Below, one piece after another: positions 10,875 through 21,855 of a stretch of DNA of 64,000 bases. The stretch spans positions 1 to 64,000 of the forward strand of contig JAEQBH010006386.1 of NCBI GenBank assembly GCA_016808115.1, in the 5' to 3' direction. Position 1 is the stretch's first letter. Each line of letters starts with the position of its first letter. The notes under the pieces were generated by a model. The model searched no databases and was not told the origin of the DNA. It saw nothing but the letters and a program-made list of their open reading frames with translations. This DNA comes from Tetrastigma voinierianum. Its lineage: Eukaryota; Streptophyta; Magnoliopsida; Vitales; Vitaceae. The position numbers were made by a program, and so were the translations under genes.

Positions 10875-12069
10875 CTAACGAGGAGCTTGAGGCGAACACT
10901 TGTGAAAGAAGCGATGGCTGGGTGAAGCAAAATGGACCTCAAAGTGCGAACCAAGCTGGGGTGGTGCGGAGCGGGTCTTTGCGTCGTGGAAGTAGAATAG
11001 GTGTGTAGGAGATGGAGGAAGAATAGGTGTAGGAGATGGGTTAGGAATAATAGGTGTAGGATGGGAAGAGGTTGGGAAGTCAAAGATGGGTGGTTGAGGG
11101 AGAGGTGTAGGAATGGACTGTGATGGTGTCTCTTGAAAAGGAAAAATGTGCTCATGAAACTTGACATCCCTAGAGACAAATATAATATGCGTGGAGAGAT
11201 CATAAAGCTTAAATGCTTTTTGGCCAGGGGAAAGACCAAGGAAGATGCAGCGGGTGGCACGAGGGCTGAATTTATCTCGATGAGGTTGTGTGATGATGGC
11301 AAAACAAAGACAACCAAAGACCTTGAGTAGGTCATAGGTAGGGGTTTTTTGATATAAACGTTCAAAGGGGGTTTTCCAAGAAAGAAAAGATGAAGGCAAA
11401 CGATTGATAATTGAGGTTGCCATGAGAATGGCATGACCCCAAAATGAACTTGGAAGGGAAGCTTGAAACACATGAACGGGGGTCGTATCAAGGAGGTGGC
11501 GATGTTTCATGCTCAACAATGCCATTCTGAGGGGAGTATAAGGACAACTACTATGGATGAATGATGCCATAAGAATTAAGAAGTACTTAAAACGAGTGCT
11601 AAGGAATTCACCACCATCACATCGCGAATAGTCTTAACACAGTTTTAAATTGAGTAGGAATCCATGGTAAGAAATTTTGAGAATATGTGAAATACATCGG
11701 GCCTTAAGGATGTAGAAGAAAGGTCCAAGTAGCTCGGCTAAAATCATCCACAATAGTAAGAAAAAACCGTGCACCAGTTAAAGATGTGATTTTATAAGGT
11801 CCCCAAATATCAACATGTAAAATATCAAAACAATTTGAAGTACGAATAGTGCTTATAGGAAATGGCAGCCTAGATTGCTTGGCCAAAGGACATATATGAC
11901 AAAGAGGTGATTGTACAGGAAGATTTGTACATACAGGTAAGTGATGAAGTGTCCTATAAGAAGCATGACCTAAGCGTTGGTGCCAAAGAAGTGATATATC
12001 ATCAGTTTTGGCATTATTACAAGGTGGAAAATGAAGGATGTGAGTTGATCTAAAAGCTGGATTGATCAA
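10875..12069 (-). pseudogene. Copia GAG-pre-integrase and integrase remnant
   Basis: The minus strand from 12069 encodes LLWHQRLGHASYRTLHHLP, a C-x2-C pair (PLCHICPLAKQ) and then FDILHVDIWGPYK and FFLTIVDDFSRATWTFLL. These are the zinc-binding pre-integrase motif and the first two acidic blocks of the integrase core. A second open stretch (11570-10875) continues the core, with INRLPSSFLSWKTPFERLY and VFGCLCFA, and runs into a proline-rich linker. The two are joined only through a frameshift near 11570-11700. Confidence 0.88.
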
Positions 12070-12253
12070 GATGGGAGATGGTTGACAAGCTTGACCACTA
12101 CATTAAGTGCTCGCCTTCAGTCCTGTGAAATGCAATTGTTGTGGATAAAATTTGAAAATAATATTGAGGTAGCAGCCTAGTTTTAGAACCGAGAGGAGAT
12201 TAAATTGGAATTGGGATGTAAAGGACATTATGGAGTTCAAGAGTGTATAAGGA

Positions 12254-12508
12254 CTACAAGGTTAATCGTATCGAATCGAGATTTTGAACCATCTGCAAGG
12301 ATACGCATGTGGCTAGTCGCACTGTAGGATCGACAAGTAAAGAGAATTTCCGAGTGACATAAGGAGTAGATGCTTCGTATCCACTATCCAAGTTCCACAT
12401 GAGTGAATTTTCAGTATTTAATGCATAGCTCAAGGAGTACCAAATGAAATGTTCAAGATGAGCAAATACGTGATCAAGGATGTTGGATGAGGTTGATGCG
12501 TGAGTCAC
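12254..12508 (-). pseudogene. Copia protease remnant
   Basis: The readable part is WNLDSGYEASTPYVTRKFSL, which corresponds to the W-(I/L)-(L/I)-D-S-G-A-x-x-H-(I/M)-T active-site block of copia proteases. The A/T after D-S-G is changed and the conserved histidine is gone, so it would be inactive. Confidence 0.6.
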
Positions 12509-12761
12509 AACAAAGATGTGTTGAAGTATTTCGGGAGAGGAGTCTCACCCATGTTAGCAAGATGTGTGCGAGCTTATATTCCTTTGTACCAAACAGATAA
12601 CCATGGAGGCGAAAGCGTGTGTCCTCACATGACCATCATTATCGTAATAGTCACAATGACGAAATTGTTTCAATCGATTGAGAACCATATCTCTTTACTA
12701 AGAATGAATTTGATTCCCGGTAGTCCCCTTAGGATGATCAGCGCGAATTTACGTTTCCGCT

Positions 12762-13555
12762 TCATCGTTTGGTGAAAGCCGGACGGTAAAGAGAGCGATT
12801 TTCAAGATTCTCGAATAGATCGTAAACTTCTCGTTGTTTTTCAATTCTAAGTACCATGGAGTACACTTTGTTTATCAAGGAAACTGATCTAGCGTAAGTA
12901 TTGACTACGACAATATCAAAAGACTCATTTAATCCCATGAGGAATTGCAGCTGAGTTGGATTATTAGAGAGGATATTGGCAACTCCGCTCGAAGTATTTC
13001 CACAAGTACATGGTAGGCATGAGCAATTAGGAACAGGCATCAAACAGTTCAATTCATCCCAAGCCTTTTTAATTTTGGTATAATATTGAGCAACACTCAT
13101 TGTTCCTTGAGAGATCGAAGCTATTTCTCTTTGAATTTGGTAAATGAGTGGACCATTACACTCTCCAAAGCTTTCACCAAGTTCATCCCACAAATCTTTT
13201 GCAGTGTTTGTATAAAGAAATGCATCCACAATATCTTTGGAAATAGAGTTTAAAATCCATGTAATTACCTATACCATCCGTTGCTCCCTAACCATGCTTC
13301 ATATTCTTAGACCATCTCAGCCGTATACATTTACCATTGACAAACCCTAGCTTCACAAGTAATCAAGGCACTTTCATCGATCGACCTGTGTAAGGTAATC
13401 TCATCCGAGAGGAGCCAGAACCAAACCATACCAAGCACGACCGAATTGTGCAGAAACATTGAACGAATTGAGCCATATTCTCTGTTTTGAAGAAAAACGG
13501 CATCGTTGTCAAGATCCCTGTCATCTATGGAGTTTCCACCGTTTTCGGAAGCCAT
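12762..13555 (-). pseudogene. Copia gag remnant
   Basis: The likely start is MASENGG (ATG 13555-13553). Further in, an open stretch from 13229 encodes DLWDELGESFGECNGPLIYQ, then an IASISQGTMSVAQYYTKIKK helix and a cysteine-containing block (NCSCLPCTC). It ends with QFLMGLNESFD. This is the usual UBN2-type gag of plant copia elements. A break around 13230-13330 separates the two parts. Confidence 0.8.
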
Positions 13556-13622
13556 TCCGGAAGAACGATGAAAGGATGAAGAAGAAAAGAGATCCACGTT
13601 CACTGTGTTGTAGCTACAGTTT

Positions 13623-13634
13623 GCTCTGATACCA
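13623..13634 (-). other. Primer-binding site (initiator Met tRNA)
   Basis: The minus strand reads TGGTATCAGAGC, directly after the CA end of the 5' LTR. Confidence 0.9.
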
Positions 13635-13861
13635 TGAAAGCTTCCATGGAGTATGAACAGAGTGAACCAGAGAGAAACAGAGAGAACCAGAAAGTAATGG
13701 AAGATTCTGTTTTTTATATATCTACAAAGATACAGCGTAAAAATGATTTATACAAATATATATAAAGAAGAGTAAACTAACCTTAACAAATCTAGTTTAG
13801 CCTAACTACTGCTTAGCCTAACTAACTAATGTACCTTCCTAGAATAATCATATATTCTACA
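13635..13861 (-). repeat. 5' LTR of copia element
   Basis: Near-identical to the LTR at 8909-9132, with small differences mostly in the last 90 bases. Confidence 0.9.
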
Positions 13862-14344
13862 CTTTTTAAGTAAAGTTCTACAAATATTAATCCACAATTT
13901 TTCTGATTATAAATAATAGTAATTTATATTTTGTCCATAGAAATTTATAAAATAAATATAGGACTTCCCTAAAGCTATCGCTTGCCTTTATCATTAATAT
14001 GATTCCAATTATAGTTAGAAAAACTAAAAGCTAATTATTCTTATTACAGTTCGAAAATAAATTATTTTCAAAAATAATTTTTTTTATTTTGATATTGTAA
14101 AAAACAGGTTATAAATTGAGTTTATATAATGCAAAGTAAATGAGAAACCAATCTTATTATGTTTTGCACACTTTTTTAATTATAAATCAATAAACAAATA
14201 AATAGTTTTTAATGAACTATGAATAGTAATAATAAAAATGTAAATTATATAGTTTTTATAAATTTTATAAAAATATGAATGTTCATCTCCTAAATAAATA
14301 AATAATAAAAATAACAACAACAATTCAATATTAAGAGTTGCAAG
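13862..14344. other. AT-rich intergenic DNA, no gene seen
   Basis: Very AT-rich, with no plausible open frame. It ends at the hAT-like terminus at 14345. Confidence 0.4.
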
Positions 14345-14480
14345 CAAGGACAAAAATATCGAAAATATTGGTCGATATATTATATCATGTATTGGTGAGG
14401 GTTGAAGCGAAATCAAGGATTGAAAATCTATTGCGCGAAAAGTTGGCAAAATGTTGATAATATCGACGATATATCAACAT
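14345..14480. mobile_element. Fragment of the 7617 hAT-type family
   Basis: The fragment begins CAAGGACAAAAATATCG, matching the termini of the element at 7617-8760, and contains the same TCGATATAT motifs. No second end or target duplication was found, so it appears truncated. Confidence 0.5.
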
Positions 14481-14767
14481 ATAGCTAAAATATCGTGGAA
14501 AAATTAAGTAGTTAAGCGTGAGTCAGTAAGACCTAGTTTAAATGACTAAGAGATCAAATTCGCATAAGGAAGGGAGGGGTCAAAGAATTGAGCCACAGTG
14601 GGACAAATTTATGAGAAACAAAATATCATATTATAATACAAAGTAAATAAATATATAAAAAGAAAAATCTTATGCATGACCCAATCTCGTTATTTGTTGT
14701 GTAGTCTATGTCGAAGCACACCCTCGTATTTTATAAACCTCAAGTATGCTTCGGACTTTTGTCCTAA

Positions 14768-14770
<3 letters not shown>

Positions 14771-14815
<45 letters not shown>
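14771..14815. repeat. (TA)n microsatellite
   Basis: About 22 TA dinucleotides in the upstream region of the next gene. The flanks 14481-14770 and 14816-15050 are AT-rich without genes. Confidence 0.9.
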
Positions 14816-14818
<3 letters not shown>

Positions 14819-15212
14819 AATATACTTTATATGTTTTTGAGAATAATGTTCAAACTAACTTAAACTTAAAACTGTAATTAACAACTTAAAAATAAATAAA
14901 ACTATAAACAACAATTACGGTTTTAACTTAAAAAAATTTAAAAGTATAGTTATTAACTACGATTTTTTTGATAAATACAAAATAGTTTTTGATGCTTTTG
15001 GAAAGCATTTTTCCAAAAGCAAATTAAACACGGATATTTAAAAAATATATTATTTTGGGAAAAACTATTTACTGCACTCGAACCTCCACTCACTCCCATA
15101 AGATTTCTGCATGGCCACCACGCCCTCAGGACAAAGCGCCGCCTTGGATCATAATTCATAGGAGGCTTTTCCCTTTCTCACAAACGGTTTTCTTCTCTTG
15201 GGTCTGGTTCTG

Positions 15213-18200
15213 ATGGCGAAGGGCGAAGATGCTATACAACGAAAAAGTAGAAACAAAGCAAATCGGAAGAAACTCCATAAGGACTCATCCTCCTCAGCTG
15301 TCTCTGCTCGTGTTGCCGCCATTATCGCCTCCAAGAAGCGTCGCAAATCCGGAAAACGCCGCATCTGCGAGGTAGTGACTTCCCTTATTGCTCGATACGC
15401 TTTCTGGTGCTTTTATAGGACTAATTGACTCTTTCTATCTGCTGTTTGTTTGCTGAGAAAAAATAATAATAATGAAAAGAGTGTAAGGAAAAAGAATTCG
15501 AGTGGATGTCTTCCTTTTGGTTACTTACTGGGATAATAGAAAAAGAATTAATAATTAAGAATCATAGGAGTAGTTTACAGACTACTTAATTGAATAAATC
15601 CTAATGCAGTATTGGACTAATAAACCAACTTCATTTTAATTTTAAAATTTTTGTTTCTTTTTTATTCAATTTTGATGGAAGGATTTTTTTTTTTTCCAAC
15701 AATTTCATTTCAATTTTACATTGAAGCTACTTCTTCGAGAACAAGCAACCTTACGTATAGTAATGTGAACCATGAACCATATCTGGCGGTAATTGGTATT
15801 TGGGAGCTCTGGTTAAGTCCTAATATATCAGATAAAACACATTTTATCTGAGAAAAAAATAGGGTTGCTTTTTTTACTATTATTTGAAGAGTTCTGCATC
15901 TATTTTAAACAAGAAAAGTAATATTACAAATGTTAAAAAAGCAACTTGGAGATTACAAGAAAGCAATCATCCCCCCAAGATTGTGCAGGAATCAGGTAGG
16001 ATGTACAAAAAAACAATCCCCATCTCACTTAGAACCCATCCAATCAATAAACCCAGATACTGTCGAAGAACTATCTAATATAGACAATTTAGTCTCCGAT
16101 TGAAGACGAAAAACAAAAGAATTCTTGAACCTTTGTATAGACAACAACTCATTCTTAAAAGGAACCCCATTCCTAGCCTTCCATATTGCCCAAAATAAAC
16201 CTAATGGATCAGCTTGCCAAACCTTTTCCTGTTTATTACCAATCAAAAAACCCTTTCAAATCAAAAGAGTGGCTCGAATTGAACTCAGGTTCACCCGTAG
16301 CACCAAAAGGAGAGAAGAACAGCTCCCACAACAACCTCGTCTTTGGATAGTGAAGGCGTGGACCTCTTATTTATTGTTCTAAGTTGTTTTCTAACAATTC
16401 TAGATTTATGATTTTTCTCTCTTAAGTTGTAGCATAAATTGGTAAGTATGACATCGTATTGCATAGAACTTTCTGGTGGTCCTTTATCATTCATTATTCT
16501 TGTCTGAGTCTGTGGTAGAACATTTCAAACCCACAGCTTCCAGAATCCCACAGTTTCATTCCAGTGCTGTCCAGTCCCAAGATGTCCTGTTTCAATCCCA
16601 TGGACAAAACCTTCTCATGTGCTAAGGATGATTTGAGACCTTTAGAATTAAACTCTTGAATATTGCATGACATACCACTCTATTCGTGACTTTTTAACTT
16701 GTCTTGTTGAACCATCACCGATGAATGTCAATCCATGGATTTTAAAATTAAGTTAGTTTTAAGTAGTTATCCAAACTTGATGGTCTTGAAAAGTTAGAAA
16801 GGTTCTCATGCAAGTGTTCAGGAAGCATATTTATGCCTCTTAAATAAATGTAATTTGAGTCATTCAAAGGTCATCCTCTCTTTTTGACTCCATTTTACCT
16901 ACCATTAAGTGTCAAAAATGAATTAGAAATTGCCTTTGAATATTTGTTTGATACTTCAAAAGCCACCTAAGCATTACTCATGGAATCCTTTAGATTCACC
17001 CCATTCATTTGAAGCCTAACTCGAGTGGTAAAGGATTGGGGTGAACTCATGGGAGGTTTTAGGTTCAAGTCCCAATAGAGATAAATACAAATAAAAATAA
17101 AAAAGAGGAAAAATTGGGAGAAACCTATGAGAAAAATTGTTTGAAACAAGAAACAAAAAAAAAAAATCTTAAGTTGGTTATGTGTTCAATACTCAGTTAT
17201 TTGTGTTGTTAAGTACACATCTTTGATTAGGATATATTCCTTGGAAACAAGAAGTTAGGGGGTGTAGATGTAATTCTTACAATAGGGTGTTTGGAAACTC
17301 ACTATGGAGTTAGTTAGCTAGTGCAATTCTCATAAATTGTTGAAATGTTACCTATCAAAAAAATAAATAAATAAATTGTTGAAATGTTGTTAGTAGTATT
17401 CATAATTGAGAACTATATTTGTGAATTATTTTAAAAAGAAGTGCTTCTGGTGAGGCCCATATCTTTTCCCATCATAGTTAAGGTGTTTTTCATGCAATTT
17501 GTTTTTACATTTTTTTCAAGTTCTTGTAGCATGTGATCTGAGATCATTGTTAAACATTTCCCAAATATGAAGTTGTTCACTGAGATAAAATGTTGCTCTT
17601 CATTTCTTTATCTTTTTAGTTGGAATTGATGATGTTATTTTGCCCCTGGGTCATTTGCTATGTGAAACATTTTTCTTGCACTAAAAGCTTGATGTTGATT
17701 TTTTTTCTTGTTTCATGATTTTGTTTCAAGTGTGTATTTGTTAAAGTACACTTCATATGGTTTCCCTGAATTTGTTGGTACCCTCTATTGCTATAGTGTT
17801 TAACTATGTGCTTTTTGGCCAAGGAATTTGTTTATGTGAATCTGTCCTGACTTGTACAGGGCATGTGCTTTAGCCTTCCGACTCCTGAGGATCCATTCAA
17901 TGACAGACATGAGAAAAATGGCAGTAAAAGACAAAAAACGAAGAAGCTTGTGCCTTCTCAGCATCATGGACCTGCTATGATGAATGGAACTCTGGACGGG
18001 AATCATGCAAGTGTAGATCATCAAGAACTGAAAAGGCATGTAAAAAATATAAAGAATGAGCAGAAAGCAATTCTTCCATCCACTGATAATGTGGGAGAGA
18101 AATTAGAAAAAGGTAACGTTCTTCTGCCAGGGAAGGCTGGGATTAGCCATGGTCAACAACAACAGTCCTGTGAAAACTCAGATTGTCCATCGAAGTTTCT

Positions 18201-19157
18201 TATTATGTGCTTGAAATCAATCCAGAGTGCATTATGGCAGGATGTCACCTTCAATTACAAAGAAGAAAAACCTTTATTTGTTAATGAATGGGGAGTTGAG
18301 TTCTGGAAGTGTTATTCATCTGGAATTGATATATTGGAGACAAGTGGAACTTCTTCTACCTTGGAGCAAATTGCATGGATGATTTCTACTGCTGCTGATA
18401 CTATGGCAAGAAAGGAGAAAGATGGTCTACTCCTCATTAGCCCCTTTCTTCTATTCCTTGTACCATCCCAGGAGAAAGCTGCCAAGGTTTGCATCCCTTT
18501 TGCATGCTGCTTCATTATTGTTATCTTGTTTTGACTCTTGAGCCATATTTACGTAGAATTGCTTTTTTGCTATGCATTCCCAAATACTTTTTAGGCTTAA
18601 TTCAGGTTAAAGGGCACTCAATATATTTGTGAATGGAACAATTCAATCATGGTTTTTGTAGCCTTTGGAAGCATATTATGTGGCTTTAAGAATTGAGTCA
18701 CTGCACATAGGAAATGGAGTTTGTTGCAGAGTATTTGAAGCTATCCTCATTTGATCCTACTCATATTTTGGAATACCCTTGTTTTAATAATATGAAGAAA
18801 GGGCATCTCACCTGCCTCCCTTTGTTCAATAAATATTTTCATTTTAACTAAAAATTCAAAGTGGATTCATTTTAAATAGAAATAAATACAGAATGATGAG
18901 ACATCATTTCTGTGGAAGGAAAAGGGCCATTCTTTGAATTCTTTTTCTTTTTTTTGTGCAACAAAAAGAATAATTTTAACTCATCTTCCTTAGGGTGCTA
19001 TTAGATTTGATCTGGCCAATCAGTTAGCTTTTGATAGCCATCTTTGTTATGCTCAGGTGCGTGCAGTGTGCAAGCCTTTGAAGGCTCTGGGAATACATAC
19101 AGTGAGTTTACATCCTGGTGCCTCCTTGGATCACCAGATTCATGGGTAAATATAAAA

Positions 19158-19199
<42 letters not shown>

Positions 19200-21786
19200 A
19201 TGTGCGCGTGCAGACTCACAAAATTTCCATGTTTATCATCAGTCTTGATAATCTTTTCCCTTCAAAAGTCAAGTACCTATTCTTCTGTAGCTTCTACAAG
19301 TTCTTTGGGCTCTTTTCCTAGTTGATCTTGGATTGGTTTTATCACTTGTTGCATTTTGAACTCATCATCGAGGATAATAGTCCTTCTTCTGTAACCGGCT
19401 TGCTTCTTGGTTGGGTATTTGGTGAAATAGCTACAGGAGGCACTAAGGCCTCTTTGGTTGCTTAAGTAGTGGAATTTCCTTCATTGAACGTAGGATCTTC
19501 TTATGCCCATCACGTATAAGTATATAAGTTTTTTCATATCTGTAATGTCTCTCTCTTTCTTTAGCATTGCTGATCATCTTCCATATACCTAGGTCCTCAA
19601 AAACACAACCAGAAAAGGATTATTATTAAGCACTTTGTTAATTTATTGATGGACAGCATGTTACAGGAGATATTAGGCATATGAATAATAGAAGAAAGGA
19701 TTCAAAAAAGGTGAAACAACTTATAAACCCTGGCCACTGACGGATTATAGACCCTTAAGCAACCCTAACCTTTTCTTTTTCTAAACGAAGGGTATAAGGT
19801 GAGAACAAATTTGACTCCGTATCACTTGTGGCCCTTGACTCAATAATCCAAGGACTTCAGAAAGGAAAAACATTGAAGGCTACATGAACATTACTTGATT
19901 GTGTAAAGATACAAGAAGAGGCAGGAACCTCCAATTTCAATATCAATTTGTACAAGAGGTCTAACTATTCCTAGGTGAAAATAGGCCTTTCTGAAATGGA
20001 GGCAAGGACTGGTTTTTCCTCAAATGCAGTCTCCATGGCAGCTCCTTGGTAAGCTTTGATATTTCTATTAGCTATTTTGTTTCCCCTTTGCTGTAAATTA
20101 TGGTTTTGTATGCAACTTCTAGCAAAGTCCTTAGTGTGTCTTGGTTTGTTACAATTACCATACAAAAAGAGTCCTTTTTCTTCATTCATCCAAACTTTTG
20201 TGATCCTATAAGGGGGTTTCCTTGAATGATGTTTAGGGTTAAATTCTCTTGTGGAGGAGGTCCTTACATGAATGCTTATCTACTTTAGTCCCTATGAACA
20301 CATGCATGCACTTCTTATAGAGATGGAAGGGATCTAAACAAAGGTTTTGAGCCATAACCTGGTCCAACTCAGAGTTATGATTATCTATAAACTCAAATAT
20401 CCTTTCTTGCTCCATCCACTTGCTTAGCTTTAAAGTCTCTGCTGCATATTTAATTTCAGAGTGTTGATAATGGTCAAGCTCCTGCCACACACTTGGAAAT
20501 TTATTGTAGTAAGCTGTTGCTAAAGATTCAGTTTGCTTCGTCCGATGGATCATATTTTGCAACCATTTGAATGTGTTTAAATCTCCTCATCTCAAACCTC
20601 TTTGGCTGTTGAGAGAAACAAGCCTGTCATGCTGGTTTCTGATTGCATAGAATTCGGCAGCAAAGACATGATCATAGAGTTCTCTTCATACCATCATTTG
20701 AAATCTGGATCCACATATTTTGGTTCCTTCAGAGTAGCAAGCAAGTACTTCATTTTCCCTCCACTTGCAATGAACAAATTTAAAGATAGAGACCAGTCAA
20801 GTAAGTTTTTTCCATTTAGTTTCTGCATGGTAATTTAACTACAGTTGTCACCATAAGCTAAAGTTCATGATTGGCCCATGGCCTTTGCTAATTGACTATT
20901 TTGAGACACTTTCTGACATTAAAAAAGAAGGCTCAATGAAGGGCAAAAACAAGAAAAAGATCTAAGACTTGCAACGAAGGCCAATGAGAACTTTGAACAA
21001 ATTTAGGTTTCAATGATGAATGCTGAAAAAAAGTTAGTGCCCTGATATTATGTTGGAAAAAGTAAAAAATTTGAGTACTTCTCTTACCAATTTCGATTAT
21101 TAAAGTTAATCTCCTGATATCAGATAATTGTTTGAGGAAAGTAGTTCCGGCCATTGAAATGGAAGGTTCATTTGGGGATTATATTGAGGGTATAGAGTTC
21201 ATGGCCTTTTATCATTCAACTTTTATTATGTTGATTGCTTCTTGATACTATTAAGGATACCTTAGCTAGTTGGCATGCAGGGACTGAGGAAGGAGAAAAG
21301 GAATATATGGCCTTACTGCTTCATTACGTTTATTTTGGTGTTTGTGGAAAAATTGAAATAGAAGGATATTTTTATGGTGTAGATTGGTTAAATTCTAATG
21401 AAAAATGTCATAGTATGGATTCTTTATCTGGAAGATCATTAGGAGATGAGAGATTTCCTTTTATAGGCTTCATGGATGTTCTGGGTACGTAAAAAGTGAG
21501 TGATCTCTTTTATTCTGTTTTCTTGTCTTCTTGGTTTGTGCCCAAGGGTTGACACACTCCTTGAGCACTTATTGTTTAAAATTTTACGATTCAAAAAAAA
21601 AATTGGGATAGACTTTTGTCTGTGTGATTGAGACTTTCTTTTTTTAGCTTTTTGGCAGGCTGCTTATGGTTTCTTTGGGCTGATTGTATAGTTATTTCTG
21701 GTGGTTGTGTGTTTCTTTGAGGGGGTTGAGTTTGTGCCTCCTTGTACTCCTCGAGTTGCCTATTTTAGGCGGCTCAATTTATTCAG

Positions 21787-21855
<69 letters not shown>

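Larger units (their letters stand above)
8909..13861 (-). mobile_element. Ty1/copia LTR retrotransposon, decayed but with both LTRs
   Basis: Two direct LTRs of about 225 bp (8909-9132 and 13635-13861) begin TG and end CA and share nearly all their sequence. Next to the right LTR is TGGTATCAGAGC on the minus strand, the usual initiator-methionine tRNA primer site of copia elements. Next to the left LTR is a G-rich polypurine tract. In between, on the minus strand, come gag, protease, integrase, RT and RNase H, in the copia order. All are frame-shifted. The flanks TTCTT (8904-8908) and CTTTT (13862-13866) do not match perfectly. The high LTR identity suggests a fairly recent insertion, while the coding region looks much more damaged, especially 9600-10800. 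Confidence 0.92.

Noticed and set aside
10235..11491. 418-residue minus-strand open frame
   Set aside because: The first 240 residues are a shadow of the integrase and linker in the wrong frame. Only the last third is RT and it is described there.
17014..17080. Possible tRNA gene (box A and box B present)
   Set aside because: No cloverleaf, acceptor stem or anticodon stem can be formed; better explained as a SINE head.
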